A stretch of 64,000 bases of DNA from Pyrrhosoma nymphula (lineage: Eukaryota > Arthropoda > Insecta > Odonata > Coenagrionidae), in contig OY754334.1 of assembly GCA_963573305.1 (NCBI GenBank), forward strand, positions 28,265,614 through 28,329,613. The letters are read 5' to 3'. Position 1 is the first letter of the stretch. Each line of letters begins with the position of its first letter. Shown here piece after piece: positions 22,330 to 35,640 of the stretch. Both the position numbers and the translations under genes were made by a program. The notes beneath the pieces were generated by a model. It searched no databases. It was not told the origin of the DNA and saw only the letters and a list, made by a program, of their open reading frames with translations.

Positions 22330-25300
22330 GCATAAATAAACTATTAACTGGTGGAGCTTCAAAAGAAGGTTGACATGTGATATCATTGTTTACTAACGAG
22401 CCTACCAAGCTGTAAGGGCCATCTCTTCAACATTCTCACTCCTCGAAAGGCTACCATGTACCTATTCGTTTTTCGTCATTTTTACTTGAGTTGCACGATT
22501 ATTTTACTTAAGTTAATTCACCGAGTAGAAATCAACTCTCAATCTGCCATCTGTGGCCCAAGTTGGCGAATGACATTCTCATGGGCATTCATTTTTCTCT
22601 TAAACGCTGCGACTGGCTTTTGTGAATTTCTCTGGGTCATTCCTCAAGAAAGTAGCTGTCTCCATCACATCCAACATACTTTCAAATAGCTTGGAGAAAA
22701 TCGCATATTGTTCCTTAATTACGTGCTGCCAAGTCATTTTAAGTCATCTTTTTGTGCATCAAATAATGATGACAGTTCCGCTATCAGACTTTTGAGTCGC
22801 AGCTGGATGTTTGGGAAAAAATATTTGCAGCGATGAACTTCCGAAGAAATAAACGTCAACGAATTTCCTATTGGTTTATTGAGGTTCTAATTGTGTATTA
22901 CGGTGACTATTGAATTATGGTCATTGCCAAATTGAAATTGAGACTACTTTATTTCCAAATTTTGGAGATTTTTGTTTAAAAAAGTTCTTTTAATATCTCA
23001 CCTCTCATAACCATTCCATCACCCGATCTCCTTACTTCTGTTCTCTTTCCCTGACTGTGATCTTGTTTATCTCAGTTTCTATTCATCCTCTTGCGCACTT
23101 CCTCATCCCCAATAGTTAGTTAAAATCCCTTCCTTTTCATTCAAAATCATCCTCATGTCCCTTAAACTAAATGAGAGCAGGAGTAGAGAAGATAATGTCA
23201 GAAATGTTGATAATTAGGCGGGTATGGCGTCGTAACCAGTCGAGGTTGCACAATTAAAGTGAGAAATACATGAAGGATAATGTGTTACTGAAGCAAAAGA
23301 GGCAAGGATAGGGCAGAACCGGGGAAATTATTTAAGCAGAGTCAGATTTACAGGCTTATCACCGAGAATTGAATTTTTCATGCTCATACCCTGAAAGGAA
23401 ACAGTAATGCGGTTTCTTTTATGTCCCTACTGCATATACTCTTATTTAATGTTCATGAAGGAAGATTTCACATGCAATGCGGCTTCTAAGCAACATTTCT
23501 ACTCGTGTGGAATGTAAGGAGGTACACTGTACTGATACATCAGTTCAGTCACGCCAACATACAAATCGTGCAAAAATTATGAAAAAATCACACATACCTT
23601 ATATACATTATATATATATAATGAAACGCTGAAATAACCAAATAAAATAGGCAAATACTAACTGAGAAACCACGCTATTAGTCGTTTCATTATTAGCGGT
23701 TTCGATCTACTTTGAACCTTATAGCACGTGGAAAAACGGCATTTTAAACCTGTCCGTCCAGCAGTCTATTTCTCTAATTTATGCACGTGGTTTAACCTAC
23801 CATAACAGCACGGATGTTTTAGGCGTACTCAGCATACATCGGAGAATAACAATTAGATTCAAACTTACTCGGGAGACTAATTGTAAGCGCCTTCTTCAAC
23901 CTGCGGTGTTAAAGCGATTCCCGTCCTAATGAGAGAAAGAAGATTTTGCTTAGCTCTACTCTCTTGCGCGGCCAAAAGCGGCTATTTGCATTCGCTAGTC
24001 GACGTTATTTTCTAATAATAATTGCTACAACAAGGTTTATGAATAATAGCGACTAGGACGGCAGGAGATTTAAACGATCGAGGGTGTTCCAACTGCTGAA
24101 CCAAGTGAAGGAGACTCCAACGCCTGCAGCGAAAGAGCATCAGATGTACGCCCACGTTTAAGAGCCATCCCCACTACCACAGCGCCGCTCTCTCATCTTC
24201 CCTTCAACCCTTTCACTCAGCCTCCAGAGTGAAGGCACCGTCATCATTACACGGACGGCTCAAGCCAAGGCGTCAGGTGGTCCGCGTGAACTCCCGTTTG
24301 GGAGGGACCTCCACATCGCCACCATCCCCCTCCATCACTTTTCCACTGAACTGAGGACGGATTGGAAAGGTTGCAGTTCCACTTTCGCCGCAATTCTACA
24401 CTGTGGCTTCAGGGAGGCAGAATGCACGACTAGGAAGTTGATAATAGGTGAATTATAATGGGGAATACTCTCCTGCAAATTTTTGGACTTAAAAAATTGC
24501 TGTCCTCATTTTACGCTGTGAGGTACCTCAGCCATTGCATATGCCCTAGAGTTAATTTACAGAAGCTTGTTGCAATCACCCCGTGTGATGAGCACTTACT
24601 ACAATTAAAGTTCTTTCGGATGACAGCAATGTAACTCTGCAAAAGGATATAACCACCATTTTCCGATGTAGTAAAATGTCCCCTTGTGGACATCTCCGTT
24701 CAACACTACTAACAACGGCACTTACAATTAGTACATAACATCGTAAGTATTTGCTAGTTGTTTTGACGCTTCGTCTTTCTCATAAACTAGCAGCCGTGTG
24801 ACTTAAAATGTTGGGATGAAGGCTTCCTCAGACACTTAGATGATAAAGGTTTTCCATATTTTCTTTCACTTTGATCCATATCCTTGGACGAAAGTTTAGC
24901 CAGAATTCTAGCTAGCGGCCCCAGGTATGAAGTGACTCGCTTCAGGCTTGAAGAAGCTAGACAGTCGTCCAAGTTTATGAACTAGCGTGGAAGACTGCCC
25001 GAGAACAATTCATCGACCAACACAAATAATCTTTTTATTCACATATCCCCACTCTTAAGAACGGTCACCCTCAGCCTGATCATGACTACTGTCGCTGCAA
25101 AAATGATGTAGAATCGTATTTGGATTCCGATTTAAAATTAACTTGAAACCTACACTAAAGCGAGTATTATCAAACTTTAGTTAATTTCACTTTGCGTTAA
25201 AGCCTGTTGCGAATTTATTTTCAAAGAAAAGAGTCGATTTCACCAATTGGGTCCCGGGAAAGTATCACAGTAAGGGAAAAATACAGGAAATAGAGGAAAA

Positions 25301-25870
25301 CCTATTAAGTCGAATAAAGGCAAGTTAATGTTAGGGTCGAGGGGTATATTATCCTGAAAGGTCGTCATTGTCTAAGGCGTCTTGATAAAAGAATTCGTCC
25401 CCATTCGGGAGGTAATAATCTCAGCGAGTAGTTGTTCTGCAATGAAAGGTGCAAAATTGACCTTTCATGTGGTGGATTCTTAGGTCCAGATGACATGTTT
25501 CACCAAATGACCCACTCAATTTCTCGGAAATGGCGAAATGGGTCATTTAACTCACCATCTTCGGATATCCCTAGATCTGTTTCCTCATTCCAGGATTCGA
25601 AAGGAATAGTTATATTGATTAGATCAGGAAAGTGACAAGAAGTAAATAGAGTCATCTGGAAAGAGTAAGTTCATTGCAAAGGTAATCATGGACGCAATTG
25701 ACTATCTCTAGGGGAAAGTGAGAAAGCACTCGAGTTCTTTTATTAGCCCGTAACCTTGGCGATGCTATAAAGACCATCGTTACATCCCAAACATGCTTTT
25801 AATTCCCATTTCTCTCCATATTGGATGTCAATAGCGTGACTGAATCGCAGTCGCTCTGCAAATGGCTTCC
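22330..25870. other. No recognisable gene; GC-richer segment 23990-24420
   Basis: Mostly AT-rich with short frames. The segment 23990-24420 is clearly GC-richer, with CpG words, and could be an untranslated exon or regulatory DNA, but no splice pair or long frame supports this. A 10-base hairpin (aaatgaccca...tgggtcattt) lies at about 25506-25548. Confidence 0.4.
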
Positions 25871-25879
25871 ACAAATATC

Positions 25880-26094
25880 TAGGTGCAGCGAAACTTGGTG
25901 GCACTCGCTTGTGAAGAGGATGACGCAAAGGAGAGAAAAGCATATATGAGATGTGGAATGAAACGACTAAGCCTTTTTCCGGAGGACCCTGCGAGAGTCC
26001 TTCGATAATTTTCACCGCTCATCAACGCTTGGTTTACGGTCAGCGTCCTCTATTCATCCTCTGGTGAATGCCACCAAGTTTCGTTATACCTATA
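25880..26094. mobile_element. Small inverted-repeat element (family gcgaaacttg)
   Basis: taggtgcagcgaaacttggt followed by ggcact at 25880-25905 is mirrored by aatgccaccaagtttcgtta at 26067-26086 and then tacctata. The interior near both ends also shares gaggatga/tcatcctc. Single ends of the same kind occur at 48870-48898 and, inverted, at 50963-50989. There is no coding capacity. Confidence 0.55.
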
Positions 26095-26554
26095 CCTTGG
26101 TTTGCACAAATTTATCAACCATGAAATCCCATCTGGTTCCAATAAAATATTTGCATTACATTTGCCCGATGAAATAACTGTCACTCCGAGACTCGTATAT
26201 TTTGCCACTTTTTAGAGTTCACACTATGTTAATGTTATCTTCCCACCAGAGCACATTTAATCCAAAGTATATAAAAAAGGGAAAATGTATTAGTTACATT
26301 AATTTTACCTTTCCTTTAATTGCTTTAAGAGAGGTATTGATGAAAGAGATTGAAAAGATGGAGAGATGAAATAAACTGCGTTAGGAAAAGCTCATAAAAA
26401 CTTAACAGGATAGCGTAGTTTGCTTGTATGGCCGCGAATCTTGGAAAAACTTTGAGAGGACGTAACATTTTTCTGAGATGCAGGTTAGTGGACAAAAGCA
26501 CTAAATCCTCCGGCAAAGTAAATAGTACAAAGAAATCCTATGCGTCATTAGGAA

Positions 26555-27017
26555 AGAAAGGAAATAGGTATGATGTATTGAACTAATCTTTTTGTGAAAA
26601 AGCAAATGTAGGATGTATTAGTTTGCTAATGAAAATGGAATAAAAATCAGTAGAGGAGTGATGGATGAGAGAATTGGAGAGATGGTTGTGGGTACAGCAT
26701 CAAAATAATAGGAGAAAGATGAAATACGAAGAAAAAAGTATTCTATTACAGGAAGGAGGGGTTCTATTTCCATTTTTTGCTTCGTCAAGGAATAGAACGT
26801 TTAAGTTAGCCATTCAAGGCTAAATAAAACTTGGGTAGTAGAGTTTAATCTCAGGTTGAATCGTTTTGGAATTGGAAGTTATTAGAGGAAACACGCCAGA
26901 TAGAAGTGGTGATAAACAAATACGTTTTATGTTTGACTTAGGAAGATAGAAAGTAGTTCATTGGAAATGGAGAAGTGCCTAAAACTAGAAGAAAATTAGG
27001 TGCCATAGATTGCAAGA
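26555..27017. repeat. Dispersed repeat R480, copy 2
   Basis: Aligned with 5045-5530 in the same orientation, with indels but shared order throughout. It ends about 220 bases before an RTE-like LINE begins, and the same flank is not seen at copy 1, so the two are probably separate. Confidence 0.75.
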
Positions 27018-27234
27018 AGGGGGAACCACCACATTAATTTCCCTAGAAGAAGGAGCCTACATTGATATGACGTGATGGCAATCCTCCCAGTAAAATATTC
27101 CGGAATGAAGGTGGTTCCACCGTGACTGTGTGACTCAAAACAAATACTCAATTCCAACTTTTTGTTTAATTGGTTTTTAAAAAATCCTGCTTTCACTGAT
27201 GACATGCATTAATTATTGAAAACCAAAATTTAAG

Positions 27235-29175
27235 TACGAAAGATGCAGTTTGCAGTGAAGGGTAAAGAGAACGTAATTATGATGGGTGACTGGAACGCAG
27301 TGGTGGGTGAGGGAAAAGAGGGAAGCAGCGTAGAATATTTCATAGCGTAGGAAAACGAAACGCCAAAGGAGAAATTCTAATGGAGTTCTGCGACGAGAAA
27401 AACATGGTTGTAGCAAACACTCTCTTCGATAAATATCGGCGAAGAAGATACACATGGAAGATACCAGGGGTTAAGGCCAGGTACCAAATAGACTACAGTG
27501 AGATAAAAGAACATAGTGAAGCAGTGCAAGAGCTATCCCGGGGAGCTATATCCAATAAATAGTTATCACAACCTTGTAGTCATGGAGAGCCACCTTCGAT
27601 ACAAGAAAATAATTAAGATAAAACATGAACCAAGATGGAACACGAAATTGCTGGTGGAAAAAGGTAACAGAGAAAGATGATCCACAGCCGTCGATAGGGA
27701 ACTTGAGAGTGGAGGACATACGGGCACCGAAGGAAGATCGGATAGTTGAAAAGAACTATTACTAACTAATTACCAGAAGAGTAACTGGTGAATAGGAAAG
27801 CCGAGAAAAATATGCCATGGATTACGACGAGGATTAGGAAACTGATTGATGGAAGAAGAATATACAAGAACCCCAGACACGCATGTGAGGCAATCCTATC
27901 TGATAAGCTTAGGAACCAAGTCATTTGAGAATGATAGAAGGCAAAGGAGGATTGGATAGAAAGTTACTGCGAGGAAATCAATGAAAACATGAAGGGAGGG
28001 AAAACCGAAACAGCATACAAGCTAGTGAAGAGTCACTTCGGAGATAGAAAAACGAAAAGTAACAACATCAGGGATGTGAACGGGAATATGCTGATAGAGG
28101 ATTAAGATCAAAAAGGGAGGATTAAGATATTGGGAATAGATGGAAACAATAGATCGAAGAACTCTACCAAGGGCCGAGGCCGCTGGAAGAAAACCTAATG
28201 AAAGGCGAGAGCAAGGTGGACGAAGATGACCAGGACCCAGACGTGCAGAGAAGCGAATTCAACAGAGTGGTGAACTATCTAAAGAATAACAAAGCGCCTG
28301 GAGCAGACAACATCATCGGAGAAATCATCAATGTGTTTGGGAGTAAAACTAAGGACAACCTGTACGAAATAATCAAATATAGCTACGAAAGCGGAACTCA
28401 ACCGGGGAACTTTCAAAGGAGTGTAATTATTGCGATATCGAAGAAGACAAGAACTGAGAAATATGATGAGCACAGAACCTTGAGTCTGGTGTCACATGCG
28501 TCAAAAATACTTGCGCGAATAATAAGCCAAAGGGTGGAAAGAAAAATTCAAGACAACCTGTCGCAAAACCAATTTGGATTTAGGAAGAACAGAGGAACCA
28601 GGAAGGCCATTCTCTACCTGAGATTAATGACAGAGAAAACGATACATGTGAACAAGCCACTATGTGGTATTCGTGGACTTAGAGAAAGCCTTCCACAACG
28701 TTTAGTGGAACAATATGTTCGAGCTGTTGGAAAAACTGGAAATGAATTACAACGACAGAAGAATAATCTACTAACTGTGAAATAGAGTCTAAAATATACT
28801 AAAGAGTTAGACAAGGATGCAACCTCTCGCCAGCACTGTTCAACATATACTTGGAGGAGGAAATACGAGAAGCACAAGAATATTACATTGTGCCAATTGG
28901 CAAGCATGCTGTATGTGGACAATTTTTATAAATAAATAAATGGAATGGGCGGAATTACAATTAACGGATAAGATATAAACATGCTCCACTTCGTAGACGA
29001 TATCGCAGTCATAGCAGGAAATCGCGAAGATCTTTAATCGTGATCAAAGATCACTTAACCAAATGGACAAAATTATAGAAGAATATAACATGAAAATAAA
29101 CAAGAACCATAAAATTGAATATGGTCTCCTTTATGGCTAGACAAAAATTTCACACCAACTGCCTTAACCTGGGCA
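27235..29175 (+). mobile_element. RTE-like LINE, endonuclease plus reverse transcriptase, broken
   Basis: Plus-strand order matches an RTE-type ORF. First comes an endonuclease piece with NVIMMGDWNAVVGEG (27270), then NTLF...RRRYTW and KARYQIDY (27415-27500), which are typical of apurinic-like endonucleases. The RT follows: NNKAPGADNIIGEII (28290), YDEHRTLSLVSHASKILARI, NQFGFRKNRGTRKAI (28570), a motif-B-like RQGCNLSPALFNIYLEE after a frameshift (28810) and HFVDDIAVIAGN (28985), where FVDD stands for the catalytic F/YADD. It then ends near KTKIMVSFMARQK. The longest open stretch is 195 codons (28198-28785). Several frameshifts and stops kill it. The N-terminal endonuclease start and the C-terminal thumb are missing. 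Reactions, as known for the family: nicking of target DNA and target-primed reverse transcription. Confidence 0.88.
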
Positions 29176-29179
29176 AAAT

Positions 29180-31270
29180 AAAAAAAAATATGTATAACTA
29201 TGCGTGTGGTATTGAAAGGAGTAAACCATATTTCATACCAGCTGTTAAAAAAAAGGTGCCAAGGGAGAAGAGGCTAAGAATGCAGTCGTAAAACATAAGC
29301 TTGGAGAGGAGCTCCGTTCAGAGAACCCTGTGCGAATATCACCGATGTTGGAAGGAAGCACTTCACGATTTCGTTGATTTGCGGAGAAGGTGAATTCTCC
29401 GTGACAGTGAAGATAATGGGAGGCGAAGGAAGGAGAGGAGCCACTGTCGAGCCAGCACACAAGGCGTCGGGACTCGCGTGCAGATTCTCTGACCGAAAAG
29501 CCATATAAATTTCACCGTTAGGCGAATGAATGACTTTTAAACCGTAATCCAGACAAACACGGGCGAAAAACGAAAAGAAAAACACAAGCTCGTCTTAGCG
29601 CACGAATTAGGAGACGATTATGCGGAAAACAATGAAACAAAGGAATGCGGAGTCGCACACTTAAACTTCCCGCTATGCGAATTTGGCAGTTTAAACGCGG
29701 CTATAGTGCTGAAGATCGAAGATTGGAAAAGTAAAGAATTTTCTAGGGAAACGTTTGTAAAGAGTAATTTTCTCCTCGTAAAATATACCACCGCTTTGTT
29801 AATTCTACTATTATTATAAACTGCGTGCCGGTACTTGTATCCCCAAATTGATGCCTTCATGTATTTTTTTGCTTGCAAAGTCTGCAGATTAATCATAATA
29901 AAAATAATTTCAAATATAAAAATGAATGACTTTCAAACATCAGTAATATTAAAGTACCACTGGTGGTGTAAAACCTTATTAAATTATTTTTGTCCCAATA
30001 GCCGAATCAAATTCAAACGTATGCACCTCTCTATTGATTTGATAGGCTACCCTATGAAAGAGGTATTATTTGAAGAGAAAATTTATTCATTACCTTCACA
30101 CTATATTATATGCATGCAGGGATATAGAATTCCGTGTACTACAGCTATTCCACCAAAAAAAATAGCTGTTGATTGGTTGCCCATGCCAAATTCACGAGGG
30201 CAATGCCAAGAGTAAGATTTTTACCCGTTGATTCTACCATCTTACCTAAGAATGGCTTCCTTTGAAGCAATCTGTACCCCTGGTAACCTAAATCATTTGC
30301 AGAATATTCACAACACCAATATAGTAAAATTTCAGCGTTTTCAGCTCCCATAAAAACCCTTTCATTCAAAGTAAAGTCCCCGATTTTATAGCTTTTCTAG
30401 TGAATGTGAACTTTTGTAAAACAAATGCCTTTTGTGTTTGCAGTAGACTTTCTCTCGTAGCACATACGATAATACAAAACGACTATAAGGCTCCAACTTT
30501 CACGGCGAGATATGAACTATTGGCTTATGCACTATCTAGTGCACCAAGGCCTCAGTGGAATAGAAAGGAAGACTCACGTCTCAAGAAATTTGGTGCACGA
30601 CCCAATTAGGACATGGAGCAGATGCTCATTGTAATAGAAGCCCGGATGATTCGGAATCTGACCGAATCAAGAAGCAGCAGTACGAGCTAACGTGATCTGG
30701 CATGCTCATAAAACTTATCGAATTGAAATAGCTGGAGACGGAGGAATGGCTTAATCAAGTTTTTTTTGTTTGTTCCTCCTGTCCAAATTAGCCGGAAAGT
30801 GAGTGTGCAGATATCGCATAACTGCCGCTAGCTGCGGCATTCGAGCTCTGCAAAATTTTACACGTCCATCCGAAAGGCTTCAAATGGACGACCTCTAGTA
30901 AATTGAGATAATTAGGCACTCCTCAGACTTATTCAACGAGCAATTATTCCTGCACCCCTCCCCTACTCCTTTCCGGCAAAATATACCTGAAAAAACACCT
31001 TTCATACACCTCCAGCCCTTGATCCACAGTTCCATTGAACCCTTTTTTCCCCAGCCTCTGTAATTCCCCCTCCCCGCTTACAACAACGAGCGGAAGATAT
31101 AAATAAAATATTCTCTGGATATATTTGTACTTGATGGTGCGTAAGTTGACAAAATACGCAGTGCAAATAAGATGAAATTGTAGGAAAAAGCAAGTGTTAT
31201 AATTTCAATTATAAATACTAAGTACTTCTAAGGAATGAAGCCTAATACAGTAATGATTCTTCGATGATTT
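29180..31270. other. No confirmed gene; minus-strand open frame 29274-29585 of unclear status
   Basis: The minus-strand frame of 103 codons (CLDYGLKVIHSPNGEIYMAF, later NSPSPQINEIVKCFLPTS) lies in GC-richer DNA behind a long pyrimidine tract (tgtgtttttcttttcgtttt), so it may be an exon, but no domain or donor supports it. A plus-strand frame of 126 codons at 29835-30215 has AT-driven composition and is probably chance. Confidence 0.25.
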
Positions 31271-31654
31271 CTATAATGCAGGGGTTCTCAACTAGTGGCG
31301 TATTCCCCCCCCCCTGGGAATTTGGGGGGGATTTGGAGGGAACTGGGACGACTATTCGGCAAAATGTGAATTTCTGTCGATTGTGTAAAATCTGTAAAAT
31401 TGTAATTTGTTTTAAGTTATTCTGTACTAAGGTAAAATTCTATTTATTTATTCTTTATGTACTGTTTTAATTTATTCTCCTGTCAGTGTATGAGGTTTAT
31501 TGAATCCAACAGACTGAAATAGATTCCTAAACATGCGCATATTATTTGAAATGCATCTTTTGAGTTAGATTATCATGAGGAGGGGAAAATATATTCTGAA
31601 CTATGGTGAACGGGTGGAATTGGGCAAAAAAGGCTGAGCACAACAGCTTTAATA
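31271..31654. mobile_element. Probable hAT-type MITE
   Basis: The left end at 31279 reads caggggttctcaactagtgg, the well-known CAGGGGTTCTCAAC start of many hAT elements. The right end (31628-31646) reads aaaaggctgagcacaacag, a decayed inverted match. Flanking octamers ctataatg (31271-31278) and ctttaata (31647-31654) agree at six of eight positions, as expected for an old 8-bp hAT duplication. The 368-bp body has no transposase. A C-run followed closely by a G-run (31304-31330) can fold back. Confidence 0.7.
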
Positions 31655-31684
31655 AAATTGAAAGAAAGGAATCTGATTTGTGTG

Positions 31685-31765
31685 TCGGAGAGAGTTACAG
31701 TGTCCCATAGGAAGTGAGAAATCGGGTTCGATTCCCGGATATGGTGGAGACTTTCCAGTAGAATC
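31685..31765 (+). repeat. tRNA-like B-box remnant next to the hAT element
   Basis: atcgggttcgattcccggat forms a T arm with a B box near 31725, and gtgtcggagagagttacagt lies upstream in A-box position. It is probably a SINE remnant. Confidence 0.4.
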
Positions 31766-31769
31766 CCGA

Positions 31770-33620
31770 TTCCTTTCATGTGGAGTGAAGAATCTGCTCA
31801 GCGGAAGTGAGCACTCTAGGTAGGTAGGTGGGAAGTAAAGCTGTAGACACATTTAAGCATCTTTTGTTCTAATGAGGCTGATGCCGGAACTATTACTATA
31901 CTATTTTACTTAATTTCCCAAATAGTTTTAATTTTACCGGTTTACTCTATTCTCTTAGCTGTAAAAATGACATATTGCAGGTCGTCACTAAGAAAGAATA
32001 CTCATCGTTTTCCAGCAACATTTAATTAAGTATGCTACGAGTTTTTAAGTGGAAAAAGTCATGGTTAGTATTCTGCCTTAAAACTGTAGGTTATCATTTC
32101 ATAATCAGTGAATTGGAACGTATTAAGCTTTTCCAATGATCATTTTTATCGTATGTTAAACAACTATAATTTTAATGTCGTAAATGCGGAATGGAAACGC
32201 AATTTTTCAACGCCATATTCCTGAAATATTTGTGAAGTATATTGGTTTCCTACTTAATTCTCAAGAAAACCCAACGGCTCCAGTTGGATGCAAATTTAGG
32301 GCCTCAATCCAGGTCACAGATATATTAAATCTCACGCAAAGTTTTACAGGCTAAACCTCTTCAGTTTTACGAGTTTGTTGTTCTGAATTAATTACTTAGC
32401 TGTGCGGCCTACGAAACCGTTTAATATGATTCCATTGGCCCCCATCTTCCGTAGAAGTTTGGAGATCCCTAAGGAGGTGGGGGGAGGAGGGGGGGGGTTT
32501 CGGGCGTCGTGCAGCGACCTTGACCCTCAGGCGACACTTAGAGAGACCTCATCTGGAATCTGATTGAAAAGTCAGATTCGCCCGCGGCGGATAACTACCT
32601 TTTTCAGAAGTAGCGATTGCCGAAGATCTCTCTGACGTTTTAGTGTTTTCAAAATTTATTTCTGCGCCCGAGGGTGGTCTTAGCGCTCCTGTCAACCGCT
32701 AAAAAGAAATGGTATATTCTCCCTCAGATGTTTGGTGGATGGGGAAGATTGCTTGGGAAAAAGAGGTCAGCAGAAGTTAGATGCCGAAGAAGAAAGTGTG
32801 GATAACTTTTGTAAAACGTTTTGCCTAAATTAGTAGGAAACCAAGGATAAAAACACTCGAATGGTCGTAAAAGTTTGAGCACCACACGTCTGAAAATTAA
32901 ATTATTACCGATTAAACTAACTATGGTGGTTTACGGGAAAAGTAATTCTTCGCCAGTGGCCAATCACAGGACACAAACACTCAAACCATGGATAATAGAA
33001 TTTAAAGATAGCAGACTCTCAACTTCGGCATGATACCTTTTTTGAAGCTGCCACTGTCATTCGTGATTCCTGGAATGGGACGATCCCAATGTAATCAAAC
33101 GTATTTTCGTTTTTTTTCCATTTCGAACTGAGGGAAATTACGGCTAGTTAGAAATCAACTAATGATTTTATCCGTCAAATGATAATGCTAACCACATCTG
33201 ATATGAATATAATCAAAGAAAACCCCTTCAATAACCTATCAAGGGTCATTCGATTGTATCAACCATCTACGGCAGCCGTGCGATAGCGATGACATCCTAA
33301 TCAGGTCTACGTATCAAATTATTCACTTTTTCCATCATGGGGGAAACTAAACAGATAAAACTAAATCCATTGAAAATGATGATGTTGAAAAATATTCGGT
33401 AAGGATGTTGATAATATTTGCGTCGGTATGGGTAATGATCGTAATTCACAAGTACTTAAATGCGGTAATACATACTTTCAAGTATCACATCAAAGATATT
33501 AACGTCACATAGAGAGGAAAAACCAAAATCTGTAAAAATAATAAGATGTCTGCAATTAATACGCAGGTAACCATTAGCATCGACCTATATTTTCTATACG
33601 GTATCGTGAAGAATATAACT
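31770..33620. other. No recognisable gene; GC-richer block 32400-32700
   Basis: Mostly AT-rich. The block 32400-32700 has higher GC, a G-rich run (32479-32499) and no long frame. It may be conserved non-coding sequence, but this is a guess. Confidence 0.4.
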
Positions 33621-33630
33621 GAGTACTTAC

Positions 33631-33747
33631 ATTAGTCTTAAACAAGCTTCTGTTCTTCATAACTAAAATTTTGTTCGTTCCCACGTTTATGGAATATCCT
33701 TTGGAGCACCCAGGAACAAAGTAAGATCTCTTACCAATTTTTGGTCG
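33631..33747 (-). CDS. Candidate first-exon fragment resembling the start of a THAP zinc finger
   Basis: The minus strand encodes RSYFVPGCSKGY, then about 15 residues, then RSLFKTN, immediately followed by an excellent donor (AAT|GTAAGTAC, GT at 33630-33629). THAP domains of insects often begin C-x-VPxC-x-x-GY and reach a SLFK-type turn before an intron, so the layout fits. However the first zinc-binding Cys appears as Tyr, no ATG precedes the frame (only TTG at 33756), and no downstream exon with the remaining Cys-His pair was found. It may be a relic of a domesticated or P-element-like THAP gene, or chance. Confidence 0.3.
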
Positions 33748-33759
33748 AGTAGTCAATCT

Positions 33760-35335
33760 TTATCTAAACCAATAATTGAAAATACCCATAAGCCGCCATC
33801 CCGCCATGCATAAACAAAATTACAATGACAGTGCGTAAACAAACAGCCTCAGAAGCCTCGCTAATGCCACCTAACGAACGGCTTGAAAAATCTATACAAA
33901 AATAACGAAAGGGCACTGAACTTGGGTGGGCTGACTCAAACCAACAACGGGATCCTACACAGGACGGTTAGGGGGGCCCATTCAGAACGCCGGGCATGGT
34001 ACATGTACTACTAATACAAGGTAGGTCGTAGCGCCTCGTTTGGGTCGAGCACTGTGACCTAGCTCGGATTACTTCCAGCAATATCTGGGAACGGAGTGCA
34101 ATGTGCATTCGATATTTGTGTGGTATTTGGATACAACAGCAAGGCGAGGAAACATGAAGAAAGAGAATTTTTTTAGATATCCCATTGATACATCGACACG
34201 GGCGAAGGTTAACCGGAGGCAAGGCAAATTTAATGTTGTACAAGGTAAGAGTTTCAACTTTAATTTTTAAGCAAATTGTTGCTAGGGTTATTTCCGCAGT
34301 AAGCAAGATTGTATTATTCCCAAACTACACATTTACTAATTACAACCAATCAAATGTGTTGTATATCAGTACTAGAGGATGCAAATATCTACTTGAATCA
34401 GATCAGTATTCGCTGAAAACTAAATAATCCATTAAGCTTTCATCCATTAGCATCGCAACTCACGGCGGGAAATTTCTGTAACGAACTCTCTCGGGTATTT
34501 CATATGTTCAAATGTATGGCTATAATATTGTGTACCCTAATACCCAACCCTTCCCACTAAATCCTACCATAGCTCAACTTTCTTCCCCTTCTCTCCCCCC
34601 CCCATCCCCCATCCACGCTGCACCCCGTTAACTGCTTCCCCTATCCCCCTTTTAATATTCTGCAATAAATATTTCCCCGAGATAAATATTTATCTTGTGG
34701 AAAATGGCAATTTCAATCATTCATTATATTGAAACTTCACAATATCACGCCTGTTACCTCTCTTTTTGCCAGCTTAACAGGCCTATTCCCGAGAGTTAAA
34801 ATACCAATAGGGAACTGCGTGGTGGGTATATATGTTTGTGAAATAAGTATGGGATACTCAAAAAGATAGAATGGTAGGAAAGAAGGAGAAGATGGATGAA
34901 GAGGATTGGACATTTAAATTTGAAGAAGACGGGTAAGAAGTGTGATGAAGTGAAGAGAGAGATTGTGTAGATATGGTGCAACGCCAAGTGAGGGAAATAA
35001 GACAAATAATCAGAGATAATTCAAAACGTACCCTTACCAGCTGATCAGCATATAACAAAAAGAGAGGATGCAACTAGGACGGTGTGCATTGGTCTGTTTT
35101 TAATTAATAAAGAAGGTGCTGAAAGGCGGTTTGATCCAATATTTTAAGGCCGGGATTATAAAGCATCCAGCTTCGGTAAACCAATTGGAACAATATTTGG
35201 AAGTGAAGTAAATGGATCCTTGAAAATAAGTAGTGGCATATCACAGCAAAGATAATTTTCGTCACATTATACTAATACTCAACGACTGATTCATTAATTT
35301 TACTTTGTTACACACCTACATATTGACAGATAGAA
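33760..35335. other. No recognisable gene
   Basis: Short frames only. The upstream part (33780-33960) has a few CpG and GCC words that could be a 5' untranslated region for the minus-strand THAP-like fragment. 34590-34610 is a pyrimidine-rich run. Confidence 0.4.
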
Positions 35336-35339
35336 TTGC

Positions 35340-35640
35340 CACTGAAGGTGTAGACCCAAGAGAAGAAGAGAAAAGATGTTGAATGAAAATTCTGAAAATT
35401 AGAAGAGACAAACTCATTAGACAAATTTTGCGGCACACTTCCTTCTTGAAAATAATAAGCGAAGAAGAATAATTAGAATAATAAGCGAAGAAGAATAGGA
35501 ATAATTACCGAGGGAGACCAATGATGGAACACATCAGGCAAATTGTGAGGGTCATCGAAGGGAGTACTTATGTATAAATGAAACGGTTAACTGATAGAAT
35601 AGTGGGTTTGAGGGATACAGCCGACCATTATCCGAAGAGA
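35340..35640 (+). mobile_element. RTE-like LINE, heavily decayed C-terminal end
   Basis: The plus strand gives KLIRQILRHTSFLK and, after an internal A-rich duplication of gcgaagaagaat at 35459-35497, GRPMMEHIRQIV and MKRLTDRI. The same RGRPR-x-xxIRQI and MKRLxDRR order is seen at 41600-41870. Stops interrupt it. Confidence 0.6.

Noticed and set aside
29835..30215. Plus-strand 126-codon open frame
   Set aside because: AT-driven composition, no motif, no splice sites. Probably chance.
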